From Pseudomonas azadiae (lineage in GTDB: Bacteria; Pseudomonadota; Gammaproteobacteria; Pseudomonadales; Pseudomonadaceae): DNA of 64,000 bases. Below the pieces are notes generated by a model. It was given only the letters and a program-made list of their open reading frames with translations. It ran no database searches and was not told the DNA's origin. The position numbers were made by a program, and so were the translations under genes. Shown here one piece after another: positions 8,870 through 17,701 of this stretch (positions are counted from its first letter, which is position 1; each line of letters opens with the position of its first letter). The stretch lies in the NCBI RefSeq assembly GCF_019145355.1, contig NZ_JAHSTY010000001.1, forward strand, positions 310,001-374,000, given 5' to 3'.

Positions 8870-8896
8870 TCCCTCACAGACACTGAAGATCAAACT

Positions 8897-8983
8897 GTGG
8901 GAGCTGGCTTGCCTGCGATAGCGGTGTATCAGCAACACATCTGCAAGCTGACCCACCGCTATCGCAGGCAAGCCAGCTCCCAC
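8897..8983. repeat. REPIN, GTGGGAGCTGGCTTGCCTGCG type
   Basis: An 87-bp doublet: GTGGGAGCTGGCTTGCCTGC, then CGATAGCGGTG, a loop, CACCGCTATCG and the mirrored arm. It is nearly identical to the copy at 55358-55444 and to the interrupted copy at 10618-10909 once the insert is removed. It lies between two convergent genes. Confidence 0.92.
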
Positions 8984-9004
8984 AGTTTTTGATCGCATTC
9001 TAAC

Positions 9005-10546
9005 TCAGGCGGGTTGCAGCTTTTGCTCGAACACCGAGACGCCATCCAAGTCCCGCAAAATCACGGTCAACTCCGCCGTCTGCCCATCAATCTGCACCTC
9101 GCCAAAAAACTGGAATCCTGCAAATGGTGAAGTGTTCTGCGCCGGCGGCGCTTTTTCAAACACCACTTGCGGCCCAAAAGTTTTGTCCAACGGGTTGGGC
9201 CCGAAACTCCCCGCGTTCAGCGGCCCGGCGACAAATTCCCAGAACGGCTCGAAATCCTGGAACGCCGCGCGGTCCGGGTGGTAATGATGCGCCGCGCAGT
9301 AGTGCACATCCGCCGTCAGCCACACATGGTTGCGTACCTGTTGGGCCCTTAGAAACCCCAGTAACTCGGCGATTTCCACCTCGCGGCCTTGCGGCGCACC
9401 CGGGTCGTTATTGGCGATGGCCTCCCAGCGCGGCACGCCGGGGCTCACTTCGCCGTCGGGCACGCCAAGGCCAATGGGCATATCAGCGGCAATGACTTTC
9501 CACTGCGCCTGGGACGCTTTGAGTTCGCGCTTGAGCCAGTCGAGTTGTTCGCGACCGAGAAAGGGTTTTTCAGCGCCCAGGTTGTCGTCGTTGGGCCCGC
9601 GATAGCTGCGCATGTCGAGCACGAACACATCCAGCAATGGACCATACCCGAGCTTGCGATAAATCCGCCCGCCCCCGTCGGCGGCCTGTCGGCGCATCGG
9701 TGAATATTCCAGCCAGGCCTGGCGCGCGCGGCCCACCAAGGTGTTGATGTCCTTGACCTGGTAGCGCTCATCGAGCGGCTTGCTCGGCGACCAGTTGTTC
9801 ACCACTTCGTGGTCGTCCCACTGCCAGATCTGCGGCACCTCGGCGTTGAACCTGCGCACGTTTTCATCCATCAGGTTGTAGCGGTAATTGCCGCGATAAT
9901 CGTCGAGGGTTTGCGCGACTTTGCTCTTGGCCTCGGTGGTGATATTGCGCCAGATGCGCCCGCCTTCGGTGGCCAGTTGCGCCGGCACCGGGCCGTCGGC
10001 GTAGATGGTGTCGCCGCTGTGGATAAAGAAGTCCGGCAGGCGCAGGCGCATGGCTTCGTAGATGCGCATGCCGCCGATGTCCGGGTTGATGCCGAAGCCT
10101 TGGCCGACCGTGTCGCCGCTCCACACAAAACGGATGTCGCGACGCTGTTGCGGCACGCTGCGCAAGTGGCCGAACCAGGGTTCGCTGGGGATGCCGGTCT
10201 GGGCATCTTCGAAGTGCACGCGGTAGAAAATCGCCTGGTCGGTGGGCAGTCCGGTGAGTTCGACGCGGGCGGTAAAGTCGCTGCGATTGTCGGCCAGGGG
10301 TGAGATGAACCGGCGTGGGTTGCTGAACACGCTGCGGGTGTCCCACTCCACCACCATGCGCGCCGGGCGGTCGCTGCGGCTCCAGATCATGGCGCGGTCG
10401 CCGAGCAGGTCACCGGACTGCACGCCGTCGGTGAGTTGCGGCCGGTCCTTGACCGAAGCGATCACCGCCGGGGCCAGGCCCGGCAGCAACAGACCGGCAC
10501 CGACGGCTTGTATCACGCGGCGGCGGCCAAGATCGAAGTGGCTCAT
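9005..10546 (-). CDS. phoD: PhoD-family alkaline phosphatase/phosphodiesterase, Tat-exported
   Basis: A metallophosphoesterase that releases phosphate from organic esters outside the cytoplasm. It has 513 residues from the ATG at 10544-10546, which has AGAGGG upstream. The N-terminus LGRRRVIQAVGAGLLLPGL is a twin-arginine signal followed by a hydrophobic core. PhoD metal-site motifs occur in order: FVWSGDTVGQ, FIHSGDTIYADG, QIWQWDDHEVVNNW, DMRSYRGPN and LTADVHYCAAHHY; these supply the Asp, Asn, Cys and His ligands. Members often carry Fe and Ca. I see no convincing Pho box. A start 8 codons upstream is possible but would bury the Tat motif deeper. Confidence 0.9.
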   Translation of the reverse strand: MSHFDLGRRRVIQAVGAGLLLPGLAPAVIASVKDRPQLTDGVQSGDLLGDRAMIWSRSDRPARMVVEWDTRSVFSNPRRFISPLADNRSDFTARVELTGLPTDQAIFYRVHFEDAQTGIPSEPWFGHLRSVPQQRRDIRFVWSGDTVGQGFGINPDIGGMRIYEAMRLRLPDFFIHSGDTIYADGPVPAQLATEGGRIWRNITTEAKSKVAQTLDDYRGNYRYNLMDENVRRFNAEVPQIWQWDDHEVVNNWSPSKPLDERYQVKDINTLVGRARQAWLEYSPMRRQAADGGGRIYRKLGYGPLLDVFVLDMRSYRGPNDDNLGAEKPFLGREQLDWLKRELKASQAQWKVIAADMPIGLGVPDGEVSPGVPRWEAIANNDPGAPQGREVEIAELLGFLRAQQVRNHVWLTADVHYCAAHHYHPDRAAFQDFEPFWEFVAGPLNAGSFGPNPLDKTFGPQVVFEKAPPAQNTSPFAGFQFFGEVQIDGQTAELTVILRDLDGVSVFEQKLQPA

Positions 10547-10643
10547 GCGGGTGCCCTCTTGAGTCATCAAAAGAGCAACTTAAGCACGGGTGAATGAAGC
10601 AGAGATGACACCGCCCTGTGGGAGCTGGCTTGCCTGCGATAGC

Positions 10644-10838
10644 CATAGGTATCTACACAACTTTCAAAGGCTGACAAATTTCCCTGTAGTGAGCGGGCTT
10701 GTCCCGCGCTGGGTGGCGAAGCCGCCCCAATAAAGACGCCGCGCGGTTTCAGACAAACCCAATTCGCCTGGTTTGGGGCCGCTTCACAGCCCAGCGCGGG
10801 ACAAGCCCGCTCACTACAAAAATGTGTAGATACCCATG
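10644..10838. mobile_element. 195-bp MITE-like element with terminal inverted repeats, carrying a GTAGTGAGCGGG-type REPIN
   Basis: The left end is CATAGGTATCTACACA and the right end is TGTGTAGATACCCATG, inverted repeats matching at 15 of 16 positions. It is flanked by a 10-bp direct repeat CTGCGATAGC (10634-10643 and 10839-10848), which looks like a target-site duplication. Inside, 10685-10818 is a complete 134-bp REPIN of the other family. It has no coding capacity, so it would need a transposase acting in trans. Confidence 0.75.
10685..10818. repeat. REPIN, TGTAGTGAGCGGGCTTG type, inside the 195-bp element
   Basis: A 134-bp inverted repeat starting TGTAGTGAGCGGGCTTGTCC and ending with its complement CTCACTACA. 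It has the same length and ends as the copies at 23296 and 51267. Confidence 0.9.
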
Positions 10839-10913
10839 CTGCGATAGCGGTGTATCAGTCACAAATGTGCAAGCTGACCCACCGCTATCGCAGGCAAGCC
10901 AGCTCCCACAGTT

Positions 10914-12620
10914 TTACGCGGGTGTAACCGCCAGCTCCACCGCTTCCGGCCGCTTGATCAGCGCATACACCAGCCCGGTCAGCAGGCTGCCGGCGACAAT
11001 CGCCAGCAGATACAGCAACGCGTGGTTCATCGCATTCGGAATCACCAGTACAAACAAGCCGCCATGGGGCGCCGCCAGTTTGCAGCCGAAGTACATCGAC
11101 AGGGCACCGGTCAAGGCGCCGCCGGCAATGCTGGCCGGGATCACGCGCAATGGGTCCTTGGCGGCAAACGGAATCGCGCCCTCGGAGATAAAGCACATGC
11201 CGAGGATCATCGCCGCCTTGCCCGCCTCACGCTCAGTCTGGGCGAACTTGCGTCGCGCCAGGAACGTGGCGATGCCCATGCCAATCGGCGGCACCATGCC
11301 GGCCGCCATGGTCGCCGCCATCGGCGCGCCACTGGACGCCGCCAGCAACCCGACGGAAAACGCATACGCCGCCTTGTTGATCGGCCCGCCCAGGTCGACA
11401 CACATCATGCCGCCCAACAGAACACCCAGCAGCACTGCGTTGGTGGTGCCCATGGTGGCAAGGAAGTCGGTGAGGCCGGTAAGCATGCGCGCCACAGGCG
11501 GGCCCACCAGATAGATCATCGCCAGGCCCGTGAACAGGCTCGCCAGCAACGGGATGATCAGGATCGGCTTGAGCGCCTCCAGGCTCTGGGGCAACTTCAC
11601 CGCGCGCGTGATCAGCTTGACGCAGTAGCCGGCGAGGAAACCGGCGAAGATCCCGCCAATAAACCCCGCGCCCAAGGTGCCGGCCAGCAAGCCGCCGATC
11701 ATGCCGGGCGCAATGCCGGGCCGGTCGGCAATCGAGTAGGCGATGTAGCCCGCCAGCAATGGCACCATCAACATGAATGCACGGTCACCCACGGTTTTCA
11801 GCGCCGCCGCCAGGGTGCCTTCCTGTTCAAACGCATGAATGCCGAACACGAACGACAAGGCAATCAACAACCCGCCCGCCACCACCATCGGCAACATGAA
11901 CGACACGCCCGTAAGCAAATGCTTGTACACGCCGGTCTTTTCTTTTTTGGCCACCGCACCGCCGGCTGCGCTCTCCACCGCACCTTCGGCGAGGGCTTTG
12001 TTGAGCGTGGCTTCGGATTGCTTGAGGGCGATGCCGGTGCCGCAGCGGTAGATCTTCTTGCCGGCAAAGCGCTCGGTGGCGACTTCGATATCGGCCGCCA
12101 GCAACACCACGTCAGCGTCGGCGATGGCCTGCGGGCTCAGCGGCGTGCGCGCGCCCACAGAACCCTGGGTCTCGACCTGCAAGTCGTAGCCCAAGCGCTT
12201 GGCCGTCTGTTGCAAGGCTTCGGCGGCCATGAAGGTGTGGGCCACGCCGGTGGGGCACGCGGTAATCGCAACGATACGTGGCGCCTGTTTGGCCGCCTCC
12301 TGCGGTGCGACATACACCTGCGCCTCCTCGGCGCCGCGACGCAACACCGCGTCAACATCCGCCAACGCCTGGGCCGGGGTAATCTGGAACACGCGCTTGC
12401 CGACAAACCGCTGCATATCCACCGGCGTGCTGCTGACCAGCAGCACCCATTCGGCGTCGTCGAGGGTGGCCTGGGACAACTGGCGTTCCGGGCGCTGCAC
12501 GTCCACCACTTCAACACTGGTGTGCAGGCCCATGCGCTGTGCGGCGGCGTCCAACAAGCGGGCGCACAGCACACTGGTGACCATGCCGTTCGGGCAGGCG
12601 GTAACAATGGCTAACTTCAT
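10914..12620 (-). CDS. fruA: Fructose-specific PTS EIIB'BC component
   Basis: Inner-membrane fructose permease that phosphorylates its substrate at C1 during uptake. It has 568 residues. An N-terminal IIB' domain (TACPNGMVTSVLCA) is followed by the active IIB domain with its phospho-accepting cysteine in ITACPTGVAHTFMAAEAL (about residue 120). A linker with a charged KKEKTG segment leads into an EIIC domain of about ten hydrophobic helices from residue 230 (for example SEGAIPFAAKDPLRVIP). I chose the ATG at 12618-12620, with AAGAGGG 6 bp upstream, over a GTG one codon earlier. It is the last gene of fruBKA, 11 bp after fruK. Confidence 0.94.
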   Translation of the reverse strand: MKLAIVTACPNGMVTSVLCARLLDAAAQRMGLHTSVEVVDVQRPERQLSQATLDDAEWVLLVSSTPVDMQRFVGKRVFQITPAQALADVDAVLRRGAEEAQVYVAPQEAAKQAPRIVAITACPTGVAHTFMAAEALQQTAKRLGYDLQVETQGSVGARTPLSPQAIADADVVLLAADIEVATERFAGKKIYRCGTGIALKQSEATLNKALAEGAVESAAGGAVAKKEKTGVYKHLLTGVSFMLPMVVAGGLLIALSFVFGIHAFEQEGTLAAALKTVGDRAFMLMVPLLAGYIAYSIADRPGIAPGMIGGLLAGTLGAGFIGGIFAGFLAGYCVKLITRAVKLPQSLEALKPILIIPLLASLFTGLAMIYLVGPPVARMLTGLTDFLATMGTTNAVLLGVLLGGMMCVDLGGPINKAAYAFSVGLLAASSGAPMAATMAAGMVPPIGMGIATFLARRKFAQTEREAGKAAMILGMCFISEGAIPFAAKDPLRVIPASIAGGALTGALSMYFGCKLAAPHGGLFVLVIPNAMNHALLYLLAIVAGSLLTGLVYALIKRPEAVELAVTPA

Positions 12621-12631
12621 CACAAACCCTC

Positions 12632-13552
12632 TTATTGTTCTGTGAGCGTGCGTATTTGGACGCCGCTTTCCAGACGCGCCAATTGCGCGTCATCACTGAT
12701 ACCAAAGCCGATCTGCGTCACCGCCATCGCGGCAATCGCCGTGGCGCGGCGCAAGGTGTGCTCCGGTGTATCGCCACTGAGCAAACCGTGCAGCATCCCG
12801 GCCAGCAGCGAGTCGCCGGCGCCTACGGTACTGGCCACCTCCACCGTTGGCGGCGTGGCGTGCAGCGTTGCACCCGAGCTGTACCAGGTCACGCCCGCCG
12901 CACCGTCGGAAACCACCACATGCTCCACGCCCTGTTGATGCAGTTGATTGATTGCATCGGTGGGATTACCAAGGACTTCGGCCAGCTCTTCGGTGTTGGG
13001 TTTGACCAGCCACGGGCCGGCCTGCAGACCCGCGCGCAAGGCTTCGCCGCTGGTGTCCAAGGCGACTTTCAAGCCGAGGTCTTTCAACTGTTGCAGCATT
13101 GCTTGAAACCATTGCGGGCTGACGCCGCGCGGCAAGCTACCGGCGACCACCACCGCGTCGAACCCGGGGCCGATGATCGCGATCATGTTGAGCAAGTCCT
13201 TTTGTGCCTGCTCACTCACCAGCGGCCCCGGGGCATTGATGTCGGTGACCTGGCCATCCTGTTCGGCAATCTTGATATTGCTGCGGGTTTCGCCGGGCAC
13301 GCGAATGAACGCGTCGCCAAAGCCGCGGCTGGCAATCAGCGCGTCGAACGCCTCGGGGTTCGCTGCACCGAGAAAACCGCCGACGCTCAGGTGATGACCG
13401 AGGTCCGCCAACACCTGCGCCACATTCACGCCTTTGCCGGCGGCATGGGTCAGCAGGGTTTCGCTGCGGTTGACTGCACCCGGCTCCAGGCGCGGCAGGC
13501 GCACGGTCAGGTCCAACGCCGGGTTCAGCGTCAGGGTCAGAATATGTGCCAT
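12632..13552 (-). CDS. fruK: 1-phosphofructokinase
   Basis: Phosphorylates the fructose 1-phosphate made by the PTS to fructose 1,6-bisphosphate. It has 306 residues of the PfkB/ribokinase family: the N-terminus LTLTLNPALDLTV, substrate-binding GKGVNVAQVLADLG, and the C-terminal anion hole and catalytic base in STVGAGDSLLAGML. The ATG directly follows the fruB stop (TAAATG) and the next gene is 11 bp away, so the three genes form one transcript. Confidence 0.95.
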   Translation of the reverse strand: MAHILTLTLNPALDLTVRLPRLEPGAVNRSETLLTHAAGKGVNVAQVLADLGHHLSVGGFLGAANPEAFDALIASRGFGDAFIRVPGETRSNIKIAEQDGQVTDINAPGPLVSEQAQKDLLNMIAIIGPGFDAVVVAGSLPRGVSPQWFQAMLQQLKDLGLKVALDTSGEALRAGLQAGPWLVKPNTEELAEVLGNPTDAINQLHQQGVEHVVVSDGAAGVTWYSSGATLHATPPTVEVASTVGAGDSLLAGMLHGLLSGDTPEHTLRRATAIAAMAVTQIGFGISDDAQLARLESGVQIRTLTEQ

Positions 13553-16411
13553 TTACACGGCCTCCACTAAGGCACGCACTTCGGCGGGCGAGCCCACCGC
13601 GAGTGCTTTTTGCGCCAGGCCCTGGGCCTGGCTCAGACTGAATTCGCGCACGCGCGCCTTCACTTCGGGAATGCTGCGGGCCGACACGCTCAACTCATCC
13701 ACACCCAGGCCGATCAGCACCGGCACCGCCAGCGGGTCCGCCGCCAACTCCCCGCACACGCCGACCCATTTGCCATGGGCATGGGCGGCGCGCACGGTGA
13801 TGTCGATCAGTTGCAGGACCGCCGGGTGCAAGCCATCCGCTTGCGCGGACAAGGTCGGGTGACCACGGTCGATAGCCAGGGTGTACTGCGTCAGGTCGTT
13901 GGTGCCGACGCTGAAGAAGTCCACCTCCTTGGCCAGCACCGGCGCAAGCAAGGCGGCCGACGGCACCTCGATCATGATGCCCAGCTGCAGGTCCGCCACC
14001 GGGATTTCCAGGCGCAGGCGCTCGGTCATGTCGCGGGCCGCACGCCATTCATCGACGCTGCCAACCATGGGGAACATGATGCGCAGCGGGCGGTTGTCCG
14101 CCGAACGCAGCAGTGCGCGCAATTGCGCTTCCATGATCTGCGGGCGCTGCAAGGTGAGGCGAATGCCGCGCACGCCAAGGAAGGGGTTTTCCTCCTCGGC
14201 AATCGGCCAGTAAGGCAGCGGTTTGTCACCGCCTACATCGAGGGTGCGCACCACCAGCGGGCGACCGGCCAAGCCGTCGAGAACGCGGCGGTACTCGGCT
14301 TCCTGGGTGGCTTCGTCCGGCGCTTGCGGGTGAGCCATGAAAATCAGTTCGGTGCGCAGCAAGCCGATGCCTTCGGCACCCTGCTCCACTGCGCCGGCGA
14401 CACCGGCGCTTTCACCGATGTTGGCGAACACTTCCACGGCGTGGCCGTCACGGGTCAGCGCCGGTTCATGGCGCTGCCGGGCGGCGGCTTGCAGGCGTTG
14501 CTCGCGGGTATCGCGCTCCACCGTGGCGCGTTGCAGGGTGGCGGCGTCGGGGGCCACATGCAGGCGGCCGCGCTGGCCGTCGAGCAGCAGTGGCGTGCCC
14601 GAGGCCAGCAGCAAGACCGCCGGGCCGGCGCCGACCAGGGCCGGGATGCCAAGGGCACGGGCGACAATGGCACTGTGGGCGGTAGCGCCACCACGGGCGG
14701 TGAGGATGCCGGCGACGCGCGCGGGATCAAGCCGCGCAACATCGGACGGGCCGACTTCATCCATGACCAGGATGTAAGGCTCGCCGGGTTCCGGGGCGGT
14801 TTCGACGCCGCACAGTTGCGCCAGCACCCGGCGGCCGATGTCCCGCAGGTCGGCGGCGCGCTCGGCGAGCAAGGCATCCTGCAGCGACTCCTGCTGCTTG
14901 GCGGCCGCTTCGATCACGCTCATCCACGCCGCTTGCGCGCTCTCGCCCTGCTTGAGGCGGGTGTCGACTTCATCGGTGAGTTCCGGGTCGTCGAGCATTT
15001 CCTGGTGGGTGATGAAAATCTCGCGGATGGCCTTGGCGGGGTTGCGTTCGATCAGGCCCTGGATATCACGGCGCACCTCGGCCAGGGCGCTTTGCAGGCG
15101 CTGGCGTTCGATCGCCGAGGACTCGCCGCGCAGCGGGTATTCGAAGACGTGCTGAACCTGGATGTGCGCTGGGCCGATGGCGATGCCCGGTGCGGCGGCG
15201 ATGGCCTGCACCTGGCTGCCGGCCTGCGGCGCGCTGAGCAGCGGCTCGATATCGAGCACTTGCGGTTGTTCGCTCAGGGTCGGCAGCGGCTCGACGTCTT
15301 CGCCGAGGCCTTCTTGCACCGCGGCCAGCAGTGCGGGCAGTGCGTCATCGGCAATCGTCGGCTCGGCGACGAACTCCAGCACCTGGCCACGTCGCGCGCC
15401 GAGGCTCAACAGCTTGCTCAGGCTTTTGACCGACACCGCGCCCACCGGGCCATCGACGATGCGCACGCGGATATCGCCTTCAAAGCTTTTCGCCAATTGC
15501 GCCAGGATCTTGGCCGGGCGCGCATGCAGGCCGTGGGCGTTGGCCAGGGTGATGCGTGCGCTGGGCCAATCCGGCGGCAATTCGCCGCCCAGTACTTCCA
15601 GCACCGCGCGGCTGCTGGTGGCGCGGCCGAGTTCCTGGCCGCGACCTTCAATCAGCAAGGCGCACAGGCGCTCAAGCAGCGTCTGGTGGGCCTCACCCAG
15701 GCTGGCCAGGCAGAACAGGCCATTGAGCGGCTGGCCGAGGTAACGCATGGGCTTGTCCGGGGTGACAAACGCCAGACCCGGACGCTTGACCGTTTGCTCG
15801 CTGTGCAACCACCACAGGCCATCGCCCAGAGGCAGCGCGTCGACCTGCTGCAACACGGCGGCGAAACCATTGCTTACACAATCGGCCTGGCGCAACAGCC
15901 GTGCGCCCCGCCATACCAATTCTTCGAAGTCATCGGCGGACACGCCCAGGCTGATCATCTGGGCATCCAGCGCCAGTTCCTGCGGCGCGCCCTGCAGCAA
16001 TTTCAGCAGGGCTTCGGCCGTTCCGGCACGGCGCAGCGCCTGGCCCAGGTCGGTTTCGCCGAGGGCACGGGTGAGCAGTTGCAGCAGGCGCAGGTGTTCG
16101 TCGGATTTGGCGGCAATGCCGATGGCCAGGTATACGATCTGGCCGTCGCCCCAGTCCACCCCTTCGGGGAACTGCAGCAGGCGCACGCCGGTGGAGAACA
16201 CCTGGTCGCGGGTTTCGGGGGTGCCGTGGGGGATGGCGATACCCTGGCCGAGAAAGGTCGAGCCTTGGGCTTCACGGGCTTGCAAACCACTCAGATAACC
16301 CTCGGCGACCAGGCCGTCGGCCACCAGTTTTTCAGCGAGCAGGTGCAAGGCAGCAGATTTATCCACAGCCACCTGGCCCATGGAAATCTGCTCTACAGTG
16401 AGCTCAAGCAT
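13553..16411 (-). CDS. fruB: Multiphosphoryl transfer protein FruB (EIIA-Fru / HPr / EI fusion)
   Basis: Cytoplasmic phosphorelay carrying phosphate from phosphoenolpyruvate to FruA. It has 952 residues. EIIA-Fru is at about 1-145, with the phosphohistidine at H62 in GIAIPHGTPE. An HPr-like domain is at about 285-370, with NAHGLHARPAKILAQLA. Enzyme I is at about 395-945, with GGATAHSAIVARALGIPALV (active-site His), FFSVGTNDLTQYTLAIDR and GVCGELAADPLA. All three modules are intact in one chain, as in P. putida, where this is the only sugar PTS. AGGAGAACGGC precedes the ATG. A Cra operator lies about 135 bp upstream. Confidence 0.95.
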   Translation of the reverse strand: MLELTVEQISMGQVAVDKSAALHLLAEKLVADGLVAEGYLSGLQAREAQGSTFLGQGIAIPHGTPETRDQVFSTGVRLLQFPEGVDWGDGQIVYLAIGIAAKSDEHLRLLQLLTRALGETDLGQALRRAGTAEALLKLLQGAPQELALDAQMISLGVSADDFEELVWRGARLLRQADCVSNGFAAVLQQVDALPLGDGLWWLHSEQTVKRPGLAFVTPDKPMRYLGQPLNGLFCLASLGEAHQTLLERLCALLIEGRGQELGRATSSRAVLEVLGGELPPDWPSARITLANAHGLHARPAKILAQLAKSFEGDIRVRIVDGPVGAVSVKSLSKLLSLGARRGQVLEFVAEPTIADDALPALLAAVQEGLGEDVEPLPTLSEQPQVLDIEPLLSAPQAGSQVQAIAAAPGIAIGPAHIQVQHVFEYPLRGESSAIERQRLQSALAEVRRDIQGLIERNPAKAIREIFITHQEMLDDPELTDEVDTRLKQGESAQAAWMSVIEAAAKQQESLQDALLAERAADLRDIGRRVLAQLCGVETAPEPGEPYILVMDEVGPSDVARLDPARVAGILTARGGATAHSAIVARALGIPALVGAGPAVLLLASGTPLLLDGQRGRLHVAPDAATLQRATVERDTREQRLQAAARQRHEPALTRDGHAVEVFANIGESAGVAGAVEQGAEGIGLLRTELIFMAHPQAPDEATQEAEYRRVLDGLAGRPLVVRTLDVGGDKPLPYWPIAEEENPFLGVRGIRLTLQRPQIMEAQLRALLRSADNRPLRIMFPMVGSVDEWRAARDMTERLRLEIPVADLQLGIMIEVPSAALLAPVLAKEVDFFSVGTNDLTQYTLAIDRGHPTLSAQADGLHPAVLQLIDITVRAAHAHGKWVGVCGELAADPLAVPVLIGLGVDELSVSARSIPEVKARVREFSLSQAQGLAQKALAVGSPAEVRALVEAV

Positions 16412-16546
16412 GCCGTTCTCCTAGTTAGTGCGGTCGTGCACTAGGTATTGTTTTAAACAAACAGTGTAAGGGGTGTTCAAAATAACTGACTGAGCAGTCA
16501 ATGGGCAGTAGCCACTCAGTCGCGAACGTCGTAAAAATACGCTGGC

Positions 16547-16558
16547 TGAAACGTTTAA
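16547..16558. promoter_or_regulatory. Cra (FruR) operator between fruB and cra
   Basis: TGAAACGTTTAA on the plus strand, TTAAACGTTTCA on the minus strand. To my knowledge this equals the site reported for P. putida Cra at the fruB promoter. It lies in the divergent intergenic region, so FruR bound here would repress fruBKA until fructose 1-phosphate releases it. A second AT-rich palindrome-like stretch (TTGTTTTAAACAA, from 16449) lies nearer fruB. Confidence 0.8.
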
Positions 16559-16703
16559 TCTAGAATTTATGGAAGACTACGCGTTAATTGCGCATCCTTG
16601 AAGGACCACTCGGCGATTGAGCCAGGACATGGGTCGCGTTCAGGAATCGGTTACGATTGGACAAAATGTCGGGGCGAGCGCCAGAAAACAAGGAAATCCC
16701 GGT

Positions 16704-17699
16704 TTGAAACTCAGTGATATCGCACGCCTGGCCGGTGTGTCCGTGACCACCGCCAGCTACGTCATCAATGGCAAGGCCGAACAGCAACGCATCAGCAATG
16801 CCACCGTCGAACGGGTGCGCGCTGTTGTCCAAGCCCATGGCTTTACCCCCAACCCCCAGGCCGCAGGGCTGCGCAGCCGGCACACGCGCACCTTGGGGTT
16901 TATCCTGCCCGACCTGGAAAACCCCAGTTACGCACGCATCGCCAAGCTCCTGGAGCAAGGCGCAAGGGCGCGCGGCTATCAGTTGCTGATCGCAAGCTCC
17001 GATGACGACGCTGGCAGCGAGCGCCAATTGCTGCAACTGTTCCGCGCCCGGCGCTGCGATGCGTTGTTTGTGGCCAGTTGCCTTCCGGCCAGCGATGACA
17101 GTTACCGCGAACTGCAAGCCAAGGGTTTGCCGGTGATCGCGATCGACCGGGAGATGGCGTCGGATCACTTTTGCTCGGTGGTCAGCGACGACCGCCAAGC
17201 GTGCCAGCAATTGACCAGCAGCCTGCTGCAGCCGTTGCCCAAGCAGATCGTGCTGATCGGCGCACGGCCCGAGCTGAGCATCAGCCAGGCGCGTGCCGCC
17301 GGTTTCCGGGAAGCCCTCCAAGGCTTCACCGGCGAGGTGATCGTCGAACACGGCGAAGCCTTCAGCCGTGACTGCGGCCGACAATTGATGGAGCAGCTTC
17401 TGCATCAATTGGGGCATTTACCTGACGCGCTGGTCACCACCTCCTACGTGCTGTTGCAGGGCGTATTCGATGCGCTGCATGACTTCCCGCTCAAATCGCG
17501 CCCGCTGCGCCTGGGCACCTTTGGTGATACCCAGTTGCTGGATTTCCTGCCGCTGCCGGTCAATGCCATGGCCCAGCAACATCAGTTGATTGCCGATACT
17601 GCTCTGCGCCTGGCCCTGGCCGCTATCGAAGAAGAACACTACCAACCCGGCGTACACGCCATCGGCCGCACCTTCAAACAGCGTATTCACGAGGCCTGA
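16704..17699 (+). CDS. cra: Catabolite repressor/activator, LacI-family fructose repressor
   Basis: DNA-binding regulator of the adjacent fructose operon. It has 331 residues from the TTG at 16704, which has AAGGAA 8 bp upstream. The protein then begins directly with the LacI helix-turn-helix (KLSDIARLAGVSVTTASYVI), followed by the hinge helix and a periplasmic-binding-protein-like effector domain. The same frame is open to an ATG at 16617, but those 29 extra residues precede the DNA-binding domain and overlap the promoter region, so I reject that start. In P. putida the effector is fructose 1-phosphate. It is transcribed divergently from fruB and followed within 2 bp by a tatD-like gene. Confidence 0.9.
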   Translation: MKLSDIARLAGVSVTTASYVINGKAEQQRISNATVERVRAVVQAHGFTPNPQAAGLRSRHTRTLGFILPDLENPSYARIAKLLEQGARARGYQLLIASSDDDAGSERQLLQLFRARRCDALFVASCLPASDDSYRELQAKGLPVIAIDREMASDHFCSVVSDDRQACQQLTSSLLQPLPKQIVLIGARPELSISQARAAGFREALQGFTGEVIVEHGEAFSRDCGRQLMEQLLHQLGHLPDALVTTSYVLLQGVFDALHDFPLKSRPLRLGTFGDTQLLDFLPLPVNAMAQQHQLIADTALRLALAAIEEEHYQPGVHAIGRTFKQRIHEA

Positions 17700-17701
17700 G
17701 C

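Larger units (their letters stand above)
10618..10909. repeat. REPIN (GTGGGAGCTGG type) interrupted by a 195-bp element
   Basis: The left arm occupies 10618-10643 and the remainder 10839-10909. Removing 10644-10838 plus one copy of CTGCGATAGC restores an 87-bp REPIN nearly identical to those at 8897 and 55358. Together with the nested element it fills the 367-bp space between the phosphatase gene and fruA, where I see no gene. Confidence 0.9.

Noticed and set aside
10618-10909. CRISPR-like repeat array
   Set aside because: The repeats are nested palindromes of two REPIN families, not regularly spaced direct repeats with unique spacers; no cas genes are present.
13610-16444. Long plus-strand ORF (944 codons) opposite fruB
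   Set aside because: It is antisense to an intact three-domain FruB with clear motifs. The translation is low-complexity, rich in Gln, His, Arg and Gly, as expected of a high-GC shadow frame.
16617-16703. Longer Cra with 29 extra N-terminal residues
   Set aside because: The LacI helix-turn-helix normally starts at residue 2; the TTG at 16704 has a good ribosome binding site and gives 331 residues.
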